A DNA stretch of 20,122 nucleotides. Source: Bacillota bacterium (GTDB lineage: Bacteria > Bacillota > Clostridia > Christensenellales > UMGS416). Shown piece after piece: positions 13,976 to 20,122 of this stretch. Each line of letters begins with the position of its first letter. The stretch's first letter is position 1. The notes under the pieces are model-generated. The model searched no databases. It was given only the letters and a program-made list of their open reading frames with translations, and was not told the origin of the DNA. A program made the position numbers and the translations under genes. The stretch covers positions 1-20,122 of the forward strand of contig JAEZSC010000183.1 in NCBI GenBank assembly GCA_023422005.1. Direction: 5' to 3'.

Positions 13976-15883
13976 TCACTCGTAAACATCATTGTCGGTC
14001 GTAACCTCATGATCGTCCTTGAGTTGGAAGGGCATTACCGCCACGACGATGTGCTTGTGAAGGAGCAGGTGGCGCGCGATGGACCGCCGCGTGTGGTTGT
14101 GCAGCAGGTGGTGCCACCACCGGCACACAGAGAGCTGCGGCAGTATTACCGTGATGATGTCGTCCTTGCGGTGGTCGTACTCCTCGGATTCGATGAACTC
14201 CAGCAACGGCCGGGGCACCCGGCGGGTTGGCGAAAGGCGGATGATGTAAGGGATGTCGGTGTTCAGCTTGTTCCATCGCTCGCGCAGCTTGGCCTCCGTG
14301 GCGTCGTCTATGGCCACGCTGAAGGCGGTCACATTGTCCGAGATCGTGCGGGCATAGCGCAGCGCGCGTATGCTGGCCCGGTTGATGCCCTCCAGCGGAA
14401 CGATGATGCGGGTGCGGTAGCGGTGGTGCTTCAGGTCTTCGCGGGCGGCCTTGGGGTCACTCACGCGCAGCTGGCGTGCCACGGCGGTGTAATGCCGCTT
14501 GATCTTGAGCATGCCGTACACAAGCGTGGGCACCAGCATGATGACGATCCACGCGCCCTCCTCAAACTTGAATACCGCGATGATGAGGACGGCCAGCGCA
14601 GTAATGCAGGCGCCCAGGCCGTTGACGCCTGCCTTCCAGTGCCAATGGCGGCCCTTCACGCGCAGCCACCGGCGAAACATGCCGAACTGAGAGAGCGTGA
14701 AGGAGATAAATACACCGATGGCATACAGGCCTATGAGAGCGTTGACGCGGGCACGGAACACGACGATGAGCAGCGCTGCCGCTGCCGAAAGCGCGAGAAT
14801 GCCGTTGGAATAGCTCAGGCGGTCGCCGCGCCGGTTCATCTGGCGGGGTGCATATCCGTCGGTGGCAATCAGGCTCAGCAGCAGAGGAAACCCGGAATAG
14901 GCCGTGTTGGCGGCCAGCACCAGCAGTATGAACGTGGAGGCCACGATGTAGAAGTAGAAGAACGTGCCGTGACCGAAGGTGATCTGCGCCAGCTGTACGA
15001 TGACGGCTTGGGGATGCCCGCCGCCGGCCACGACATGATAGTTCACAGCCAGCAGCGACGTGCCCGCCAGCGTTCCAAACACGCACAGGGCAAGCAGCAG
15101 CAGCACCCGTTTGGCATTCTGTGTGCTGGGCTTCTTAAAGAAAGGCACGGCGTTGCTGACGGCCTCCACGCCGGTGATTGCAGCGCAACCGTTGGAGAAC
15201 GCCCGTAGTATCAGCACCAGCGCCGCGGGTCCGGCCAGGCCGGCGGTTGTAGCCGCGCCGGCGGGGGGCGCAGGCAGCGGGTTTACCGCTGCCGTACCCG
15301 TCAGCAGCTTGTAGGCGCCCACGGCGAACATGAGGGCCATGCCGCCCACAAAGAGATAGGTCGGCACGCCGAAGATGCGCGAGGCCTCGCGGGTACCGCG
15401 CAGGTTGCCCAGCATCAGCAGCGCGATGATGGCCACGCACAGCGGAATAACATAAGGTTCCAGCGCCGGGAACGCCGTGGAGATCTGCTCCACGCCGGAG
15501 GCCACGCTTACGGCAACCGTGAGCACATAATCCACGGCCAGAGCGGCGCCAGCGGTGATGCCGGGGATGGCGCCCAGATTATCTTTGGCCACGTTGTAGG
15601 CGCCGCCGCCGTTGGGGTACGCGTCTATGGTCTGGCGATAGGACAGCACCAACAAGGCCAACAGACCGAAGATGACGCCCAGGACGCCCTGCGCGATGCC
15701 ATAAGCAGCTCCATAGAACACCGGCAGCAGCACCAGAAGAATCTGCTCACTGGCATAGGCCACCGACGAAACGGCATCGCTGGCCAGGATCGGCAAGCCC
15801 CAAAGCACGCCGAGCTTCTCATGTACGATGGCCTCGTTCCTGAGAGGACGGCCTATGAAAAAGCTTTTCAACTTGTCTCCCAT
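13976..15883 (-). CDS. kimA: KimA-type potassium transporter (KUP/APC superfamily)
   Basis: Protein of 635 residues with about 12 membrane helices (roughly residues 25-460) and a soluble C-terminal domain of about 170 residues resembling a universal-stress fold. The N-terminus closely parallels Bacillus subtilis KimA: FFIGRPL, then LASDAVSSVAYASEQILL, SYRQTIDAYPNGGGAYNVAK and AVDYVLTVAVSVASG. D36, Y43 and D118 correspond to residues implicated in K+ binding and coupling in KimA. It imports K+ with protons. The second of two tandem ATG codons (15883) is chosen because AGAGG is 7 bases upstream and because D36 and Y43 then keep the B. subtilis numbering; 15886 is the alternative. The long frame to 16030 is not the start. 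In many Firmicutes kimA is under a c-di-AMP riboswitch; I do not find one here. Confidence 0.88.
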   Translation of the reverse strand: MGDKLKSFFIGRPLRNEAIVHEKLGVLWGLPILASDAVSSVAYASEQILLVLLPVFYGAAYGIAQGVLGVIFGLLALLVLSYRQTIDAYPNGGGAYNVAKDNLGAIPGITAGAALAVDYVLTVAVSVASGVEQISTAFPALEPYVIPLCVAIIALLMLGNLRGTREASRIFGVPTYLFVGGMALMFAVGAYKLLTGTAAVNPLPAPPAGAATTAGLAGPAALVLILRAFSNGCAAITGVEAVSNAVPFFKKPSTQNAKRVLLLLALCVFGTLAGTSLLAVNYHVVAGGGHPQAVIVQLAQITFGHGTFFYFYIVASTFILLVLAANTAYSGFPLLLSLIATDGYAPRQMNRRGDRLSYSNGILALSAAAALLIVVFRARVNALIGLYAIGVFISFTLSQFGMFRRWLRVKGRHWHWKAGVNGLGACITALAVLIIAVFKFEEGAWIVIMLVPTLVYGMLKIKRHYTAVARQLRVSDPKAAREDLKHHRYRTRIIVPLEGINRASIRALRYARTISDNVTAFSVAIDDATEAKLRERWNKLNTDIPYIIRLSPTRRVPRPLLEFIESEEYDHRKDDIITVILPQLSVCRWWHHLLHNHTRRSIARHLLLHKHIVVAVMPFQLKDDHEVTTDNDVYE

Positions 15884-15932
15884 CATCCAACCTCTTTGCT
15901 GCTTTAATGTATTTCCACATGCACGAATGAGA

Positions 15933-15960
15933 ATTATATTCTTACCCCGGTATAAAGCAA
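15933..15960 (-). promoter_or_regulatory. Candidate kimA promoter
   Basis: On the minus strand, TTGCTT (15960-15955) and perfect TATAAT (15938-15933), 16 bases apart. The start would be near 15926, giving a leader of about 43 bases, too short for a ydaO-type c-di-AMP riboswitch. Confidence 0.6.
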
Positions 15961-16080
15961 TGAAGTGAACAAAAAGCAAAGCGGAATCAGAGGGAGCATA
16001 GGCTAGAAAAACGAAGCCTGGAACGCGCAATTGCGCCCAGAAGGCCGGTTAACGTCGAAAATCGGGATCGGTATTGTATT

Positions 16081-16100
16081 TGCGCGTGTGCGTGTGCGCG
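16081..16100. other. Alternating purine-pyrimidine tract (Z-DNA prone)
   Basis: Twenty bases of strict pyrimidine-purine alternation, made only of TG, CG and GT steps, lie between the divergent kimA and ABC-exporter promoters, 24 bases before the exporter -35. A perfect palindrome GCGCAATTGCGC is nearby at 16025-16036. Confidence 0.6.
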
Positions 16101-16123
16101 ATGAAGTTGAATCAAAACTGCGT

Positions 16124-16154
16124 TTGACTCTCCCCTTGGGGCATGGTCTATGCT
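16124..16154 (+). promoter_or_regulatory. MerR-type promoter/operator with 19-bp spacer
   Basis: TTGACT (16124-16129) and TATGCT (16149-16154) are separated by 19 bases instead of 17, the defining feature of MerR-activated promoters. The spacer carries a dyad centred on CCCC-TT-GGGG with outer GAC...GTC halves (16126-16148), closely like the operators of BmrR-type regulators. Transcription would start near 16161, so the GAGGAG ribosome site of the first permease is at the 5' end of the mRNA. The regulator is almost certainly the MerR protein encoded at the end of this operon. Confidence 0.85.
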
Positions 16155-16173
16155 GATATCGAGGAGTGAAGAT

Positions 16174-17118
16174 ATGGGATCATTGCTATGGCTGATGCGA
16201 CGGCGGTGGGACTGGATTGCGCTGTCGGCGGGCGCGGTGACGGTTTCCTGCGCCGTCACGCTGTGGTGGAACGAGGTGCTGCGCGGCTTGATCAACACGG
16301 TTAGCGCAGGCGCGGCCGCTCCGACGCCGGCAATATTGACCGCCGTGCTGGCCATGGCTGCCAGCGCTGCCGCAGCTCTGGGCGTGGGCCTGTGCACCGG
16401 CTGGACCTGCGAAACGCTTGCCCACGACCTGCGCATGGGCCTGGCCCGTGGCTTGAGCGCTCTGCCCATCGAGCAGATTCAAACGCTCAATGCCGGCGCT
16501 CAGGTCTCCCTTTTGCAAAACGAGATCGCCGATGTATCCGCTTACCTGAGGGACAACCTCTTTCAGCTCATCGGCGATGCCATGCGCTTCGTGGCCACGT
16601 TGGCATGGCTTGTACACATCAGCCCGGAGCTTTCGCTGTGGACCACACTGCCGTCGCTTGCCATACTGGGTATCGCCGTGCTCACCAGCCGCAGCATTGG
16701 CGCGGCGGCGCTGCGCAGCCAGCAGGCCAACCAGCGCGGCAACGGCTTTGCCGACGCGCTGCTGGGCGTATTCCCGGTGCTCAAGGTCTTTGAGGCGGCG
16801 CCGATGCTGCTGGGGCGCTATGACGATGCGCTGCGGGATTGGGAGACGGCCACTGTGGCCGAGGAGCGCCGCAGGGCGGTGTTGATGTCTTTCTCCGCGG
16901 TGCTGGGCTGCCTGCCGCTGCTGCTGCTGTTCCTCGTGGGAGGCGGCCAGGTTATCGCCGGCCGGTTGGATGTCGGCGCCGTATATATATTTCTAAACCT
17001 ATCGGGCAATGTGTCCGGCGTGCTGGGCAACCTGCCCGGGCGCATCGGGGGCTTCCGGCGTTTCGCGGCCAACCTGGCCAGGCTGCAGCCCAGCATCAGT
17101 CGGCAAGGGGGTCAGTGA
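16174..17118 (+). CDS. ABC exporter permease subunit 1 (membrane domain only)
   Basis: Protein of 314 residues with five or six hydrophobic helices and the pattern of a type IV ABC exporter membrane domain: a basic N-terminus MGSLLWLMRRRWDWI, an intracellular loop with LPIEQIQTLNAGAQVSLLQNEIADV, and the terminal coupling stretch NLPGRIGGFRRFAANLARL. It has no Walker motifs. The start at 16174 has GAGGAG seven bases upstream; the earlier ATG at 16150 lies inside the -10 element and cannot be used. The stop is one base before the ATPase gene. The two frames differ by one base at a G5 tract (17107-17111), so they may derive from a fused TMD-ATPase gene. The substrate is unknown; a MerR regulator suggests a drug, peptide or toxic small molecule. 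Confidence 0.82.
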   Translation: MGSLLWLMRRRWDWIALSAGAVTVSCAVTLWWNEVLRGLINTVSAGAAAPTPAILTAVLAMAASAAAALGVGLCTGWTCETLAHDLRMGLARGLSALPIEQIQTLNAGAQVSLLQNEIADVSAYLRDNLFQLIGDAMRFVATLAWLVHISPELSLWTTLPSLAILGIAVLTSRSIGAAALRSQQANQRGNGFADALLGVFPVLKVFEAAPMLLGRYDDALRDWETATVAEERRRAVLMSFSAVLGCLPLLLLFLVGGGQVIAGRLDVGAVYIFLNLSGNVSGVLGNLPGRIGGFRRFAANLARLQPSISRQGGQ

Positions 17119-17119
17119 T

Positions 17120-17758
17120 ATGGGCATCCATATGGAGGGCGTGACCTTTGCCTATGCCGAGCGCCCGGTGCTGCGCGGGGTGGACTTGCACGTGGAACCC
17201 GGCGACAGTGTTGGAATCGTGGGGGAGAGCGGTGGCGGCAAGAGCACACTGCTCAAGGTGCTGTGCGGCCTGTACGCACCGCACGGAGGGTTCGTGGAGG
17301 TGCATGGGACGCGCGCACCGGAGGACATCCGAAGGCATGTTGCTGTGGTGCTGCAGAACGCCATGCTGTTCCCCGGCAGCATCCGTGACAATGTGACCTG
17401 CGGCCACCCAATGGCCGAGGAGCGTGTGCTGTACGCCTGCCAGGCTGCGCAGCTGGGCCCGTGGCTGGACACACTGCCCCAGGGGTTGGACGCGCCGGTG
17501 GGCGAACGCGGTGGTCAGGTTTCCGGCGGGCAGGCTCAGCGCATCGCCATCGCCAGGGCCATCGCCAAGGACGCGCCGGTGGTGCTGCTGGACGAAGCCA
17601 CTTCGGCGCTGGATGGGGACACCCGCGCGGCAGTGCTGGAGGCATTGGCTCGTCTGACACAGGGCAAGACGGTCGTGCATGTGACGCACCATGCCCATGC
17701 TCTGGTGGGTTGCAGCAGGATCTGCCGGCTGGAGGGAGGGCGGTTGCGCAATGCGTGA
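17120..17758 (+). CDS. ABC exporter ATP-binding protein
   Basis: Protein of 212 residues, a complete exporter-type nucleotide-binding domain. It has an aromatic A-loop VTFAYAERPVL, Walker A GESGGGKST, Q-loop VLQNAMLFPGSIRDNV, signature VSGGQAQRIAIARAI, Walker B VVLLDEATSALD with catalytic Glu, and an H-loop in VVHVTHHAHAL. All catalytic elements are intact, so the domain should hydrolyse ATP as a homodimer. The domain type normally occurs fused behind the membrane domain, but here it is free-standing. The start at 17120 follows a GGGGG-containing ribosome site by 8 bases and is separated from the preceding stop by one base. The end overlaps permease 2 by 8 bases (17751-17758). It is the only ATPase in the operon, so it must serve both permeases unless one comes from elsewhere. 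Confidence 0.9.
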   Translation: MGIHMEGVTFAYAERPVLRGVDLHVEPGDSVGIVGESGGGKSTLLKVLCGLYAPHGGFVEVHGTRAPEDIRRHVAVVLQNAMLFPGSIRDNVTCGHPMAEERVLYACQAAQLGPWLDTLPQGLDAPVGERGGQVSGGQAQRIAIARAIAKDAPVVLLDEATSALDGDTRAAVLEALARLTQGKTVVHVTHHAHALVGCSRICRLEGGRLRNA

Positions 17759-18713
17759 GCTCCGCCAGCTGCTGCGAGCGGTGGGCAGCGCCAGGCGCTT
17801 CGCGGCGTTGTTGGCGCTGCGAGCACCCTTTGACATGGCCATGACGCTGGTGCAGGCGGCCTTCCTGAGCGCAAGTTTTGACGCCATGGCGGCAGTTGAT
17901 CGGCCGGCGCTGCTGGCTGCCTGCCTGTGGTTCGGAGTTGGAAGCGCTCTGCTGTTCCTGTATAATGGAACCGTATGGACACTCTATGCAGCCTTCGCGG
18001 TTCGCTGGACCGGCAGGCTGCGGCGCATGCTGTTCCGGCGGATTGCCGGGCTTTCGCTGCGCCAGGTGGAGCAGCGCCCCGCCGGCGAATGGCTGACACG
18101 TTTGAACGCCGACGCACAGGCCGCCTCGGCGCTGCTGAACCAACCGCTGCATCTGGCCCACATGCTGTGCTCGATAGTAAATCTGGGTGTGTCAGCAGCG
18201 CTGCTGCTGCGGGCAGATGGCCGGGTGTTCGCGTTGGTGGCGCTCTTTGTAATCCCGCACCTGCTGCTGGGCCGGCTTGTGGCCCGGCCTGTGTCGGCCC
18301 TGCAGGAGCGTGCGCTGCAGGCCGCTGCGCATAACGCTGCCGATGCCGATGCGTTGGTCACGTGCGCCGACCTGGCGCTGCTCTACGATGCTCAGGGCTT
18401 GCTGCTGGAGCGCTTTGAGCGCAGCAGCCGCGAGCTGCGCCGCTGCCAGATGGCCCTGCGCGTCCGCGGCGCGCTGAACGCCGGGCTGCTGCCGCTGCTG
18501 GGCATGGCTGGCTATCTGGCGCTGCTGCTGGCGGCCGGCTCATGGATTGCCCAGGGGCAGATGACCTTTGGCGGGTTGACCGCGGCGTTCCAATACCGCG
18601 GCGGTGTACTGCTGGGGGCGATGATGCTGGTGAACTGCGTCATAAATATCCGCGCGGCGATGGCGGGCGTGCGGCGCGTGCTGGAGACGCTGGACATGGC
18701 TTTGGAGGAGTAA
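17751..18713 (+). CDS. ABC exporter permease subunit 2 (membrane domain only)
   Basis: Protein of 320 residues, again a type IV exporter membrane domain without an ATPase. Features are a basic N-terminus, the loop LSLRQVEQRPAGEWLTRLNADAQAASALLN (intracellular coupling region), about six hydrophobic helices and an end at AGVRRVLETLDMALEE. That is exactly where fused exporters pass into the linker to the ATPase. The ATG at 17751 overlaps the ATPase gene and has GGAGGGAGGG ten bases upstream. It is clearly different in sequence from permease 1, so the transporter should be a heterodimer of membrane subunits with two copies of the shared ATPase. The MerR gene starts two bases after the stop (TAA 18711-18713), with the GGAGGAG at the end of this gene as its ribosome site. 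Confidence 0.82.
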   Translation: MRELRQLLRAVGSARRFAALLALRAPFDMAMTLVQAAFLSASFDAMAAVDRPALLAACLWFGVGSALLFLYNGTVWTLYAAFAVRWTGRLRRMLFRRIAGLSLRQVEQRPAGEWLTRLNADAQAASALLNQPLHLAHMLCSIVNLGVSAALLLRADGRVFALVALFVIPHLLLGRLVARPVSALQERALQAAAHNAADADALVTCADLALLYDAQGLLLERFERSSRELRRCQMALRVRGALNAGLLPLLGMAGYLALLLAAGSWIAQGQMTFGGLTAAFQYRGGVLLGAMMLVNCVINIRAAMAGVRRVLETLDMALEE

Positions 18714-18715
18714 AG

Positions 18716-19186
18716 ATGGACGAGCCTATGATGAAAATCGGCGAGATCGCGGCGTTCTTCGACGTTTCGGTGAAAGCCATCCGCGTGTATGAAAAAAGGG
18801 GCATCCTGACTCCGGCCTACACGGACCCGGAGACCGGATATCGCTATTATTCCGCAGACCAGGTGCAAACGCTGAACGCGCTGCTGGAGCTCAAGAGCCT
18901 GGGGTTCACGCTGGCTGAAATCAAGCGCATCCTGAACGGTGGTGCGTCGGCGCAAGTCTTTGCCGACGCGCTGGACAAGAAGCGGCAGCAATGGCAGGAT
19001 GCCATCGCCGTCGCCGAAAACAAGATTGACGCGATACAGACGATACAGAAGAGGCTGGCAGGCTCCCACGAGGCGGTCAAGCTGCAGGAGCTGAGCGAGG
19101 AACAGCGGGCGTGGCTGCTGGTCAAAATGGTCTGCGTGGAAAACCTCCAAGGCCAAAGCCAGCTCAGCGAAGCCATTTGGGTGTAG
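18716..19186 (+). CDS. MerR-family transcriptional regulator of the ABC exporter
   Basis: Protein of 156 residues. The N-terminal winged helix-turn-helix is typical: MKIGEIAAFFDVSVKAIRVYEKRGILTPAYTDPETGYRYYSADQVQTLNAL, followed by LGFTLAEIKRIL and a long dimerising coiled coil (about 85-125). The C-terminus after the coiled coil is only about 30 residues and lacks the GyrI-like effector domain of BmrR, and no metal-binding cysteine loop is present (only C138). How it senses a signal is therefore unclear. The start at 18716 has GGAGGAG five bases upstream. Being last in the operon behind the 19-bp-spacer promoter, it should activate the exporter and itself. It would act by bending and untwisting the spacer DNA, as known for the family. 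Confidence 0.88.
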   Translation: MDEPMMKIGEIAAFFDVSVKAIRVYEKRGILTPAYTDPETGYRYYSADQVQTLNALLELKSLGFTLAEIKRILNGGASAQVFADALDKKRQQWQDAIAVAENKIDAIQTIQKRLAGSHEAVKLQELSEEQRAWLLVKMVCVENLQGQSQLSEAIWV

Positions 19187-19246
19187 CAGCCGCTGAAATA
19201 GGGAATACACCATATAGATGCCATTGCTGCGGTAATAGGAAGGCAA

Positions 19247-19927
19247 ATGGGGATGCAGCTTCACAAGAACCGGATTGTTGGCGTGCTGCTTGTATTACAG
19301 GCTGTCGTCTATATATCATTTTTGGTGGCTGACTGTTTCTTTGCCGGCCTGGGTCTGTTTTCCACTTTCACCAAATACTTGGGCATCCTTCTTTGCCTCG
19401 CAATCGCCATACTCTTGCGCCGCGGAGCCTGGAGCAAGCGGGACTCCGTTCTGCTGATATCTGCCCTGTTCTTTACATGCATTGCCGATCTGTTTCTGCT
19501 TCTTCTGAACCGGCCCATCACCGGGTTGCTGTTTTTTTGTGTTGTGCACTTGGTTTATATCCGGCGCTACCGCCCAAGGCTCTTTTATCCCGCTGCGGCG
19601 GCTGCTCTTGCGGTGATGGCGGGGTGCCTTACGGCAGGAAGGCTGGTTCCCGGTTTCCCGATTGCACAGGTCATGGCTTGCTTGTATTGCGTATTGATCG
19701 CAACTGTCACGGTATGCGGGTTCCTATCCCCATTGCCACGTACCAACCGCCGATTGGTGAACACCGGCATGGTGCTGTTCTTGCTGTGCGATGTCCATGT
19801 CGCTTTGTTCAATGTCCTGGATGCAAGCAATCCATATTTTCCTTTCGCGGCATTTTTCATGTGGTTTTTCTATCTGCCCTCGCAGGTTGCATTGGCTTTG
19901 AGCGGGTATTGCTACGAAGTTTCTTAG
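19247..19927 (+). CDS. YhhN/TMEM86-like membrane protein (lysoplasmalogenase family)
   Basis: Protein of 226 residues, almost entirely hydrophobic, with about eight membrane helices. Family-like conserved polar residues are embedded in helices: Asp in FTCIADLFLLL, His in FFCVVHLVYI, Asp in VLFLLCDVHVALFN and the final FMWFFYLPSQVALALSGY. In YhhN/TMEM86 proteins such residues form the catalytic site for vinyl-ether or amide lipid hydrolysis, but bacterial members are largely uncharacterised and activity here is inferred. An AGGAAGG element at 19237-19243 supports the ATG at 19247 or, with better spacing, the in-frame ATG at 19253. It follows the MerR gene by 60 bases with no obvious terminator or strong promoter between, so co-transcription is possible. 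The gene is less GC-rich than the exporter operon. Confidence 0.65.
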   Translation: MGMQLHKNRIVGVLLVLQAVVYISFLVADCFFAGLGLFSTFTKYLGILLCLAIAILLRRGAWSKRDSVLLISALFFTCIADLFLLLLNRPITGLLFFCVVHLVYIRRYRPRLFYPAAAAALAVMAGCLTAGRLVPGFPIAQVMACLYCVLIATVTVCGFLSPLPRTNRRLVNTGMVLFLLCDVHVALFNVLDASNPYFPFAAFFMWFFYLPSQVALALSGYCYEVS

Positions 19928-20018
19928 CAGGATTTGATTGGTTTATGTTGCTTCTGAAGAGAAGGATGAGCCTGTTCTCTGAGCGAAAACAGCCTGACAA
20001 GAAAATGTTTGTAGAACC

Positions 20019-20047
20019 TTGATTTCTGAACGTGTTTCATGTATCAT
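20019..20047 (+). promoter_or_regulatory. Candidate tRNA-Ser promoter
   Basis: TTGATT (20019-20024) and TATCAT (20042-20047) are spaced 17 bases apart. The start would be near 20054, 15 bases before the tRNA 5' end. The -10 lies in a 10-base palindrome, TATCATGATA. Confidence 0.55.
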
Positions 20048-20068
20048 GATATGGCTTTCAGTCGTCAT

Positions 20069-20122
20069 GGAGAGATGTCTGAGTGGTCGAAGGAGCATGA
20101 CTGGAAATCATGTGTAGGGGTA
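20069..20122 (+). tRNA. tRNA-Ser(GGA), 5' part, cut by the window edge
   Basis: The sequence begins with the acceptor strand GGAGAGA, continues with the D arm TGTCTGAGTGGTCGAAGGAG and then the anticodon stem CATGA/TCATG around the loop CTGGAAA. The anticodon GGA (20103-20105) reads serine UCC/UCU codons. The long variable arm typical of tRNA-Ser begins at 20113 (TGTAGGGGTA) and runs off the window. The T arm and 3' acceptor are not visible. Confidence 0.92.

Noticed and set aside
13970..15208. 412-codon open frame on the plus strand
   Set aside because: It lies opposite kimA, whose membrane helices and motifs are unambiguous. The translated product is His/Gln/Arg-rich with no recognisable domain.
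15887..16170. Possible c-di-AMP (ydaO) riboswitch ahead of kimA
   Set aside because: I could not match the conserved ydaO core, and the predicted transcript start leaves only about 43 bases of leader.

Overview
This looks like a chromosomal segment from a GC-rich Firmicute, most likely class Clostridia. That placement rests on gene families: a radical SAM DNA modification/repair protein, a KimA potassium transporter, a clostridial-style thioredoxin reductase and paired phosphorolytic glycosidases. It also rests on strong GGAGG ribosome sites and sigma-A promoters. No species can be named. Most genes are GC-rich with a strong bias for G or C at third codon positions, which creates many long antisense shadow frames. 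The HD-domain gene and its surroundings (about 330-1330) are clearly AT-rich, and the 3' end (about 19200 on) is less GC-rich than the middle.

Layout. (1) 3-329, end of a radical SAM protein with a helix-hairpin-helix tail. (2) 432-1061 (-), an AT-rich HD-domain hydrolase. (3) 1365-7257 (+), two large inverting phosphorylases: a GH94 enzyme and a GH161-like enzyme, probably for short beta-glucans (beta-1,3 is my best guess), closed by a bidirectional terminator. (4) 7329-10072 (-), a sulfur-transfer operon: cysteine desulfurase, TtcA-like tRNA thiolase, DUF1835 protein. Its promoter would start the mRNA at the ATG. (5) 10073-10388, a 316-base intergenic region full of inverted repeats. (6) 10389-11297 (-), a thioredoxin-reductase-like flavoprotein lacking the usual NADPH 2'-phosphate motif. 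(7) 11522-13902 (-), a response regulator with a TPR-like output and its PAS-containing sensor kinase. (8) 13976-15883 (-), kimA. (9) 16174-19186 (+), an ABC exporter made of two separate permeases and one separate ATPase, followed by a MerR-family regulator. A classic 19-bp-spacer MerR promoter lies at the head of this operon. (10) 19247-19927 (+), a YhhN/TMEM86-like membrane protein. (11) 20069 to the window edge, the 5' part of tRNA-Ser(GGA).

How the parts fit. The two phosphorylases would cut oligosaccharides with phosphate, giving glucose 1-phosphate and saving ATP. The desulfurase would load sulfur onto the TtcA-like enzyme for tRNA thiolation. The kinase and regulator have their own strong promoter directly downstream of kimA, so they could respond to envelope or ionic state, but nothing in the sequence fixes the signal. 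The MerR protein most likely senses a compound and turns on the exporter and itself.

The most unusual items are the fully unfused ABC exporter with one ATPase gene (two of its parts are separated by a single-base frame difference at a G5 tract), the possibly leaderless sulfur operon with a hairpin-rich upstream region, the flavoprotein with the altered pyridine-nucleotide site, and the REC-TPR response regulator. I found no CRISPR array, insertion sequence, phage gene or rRNA.
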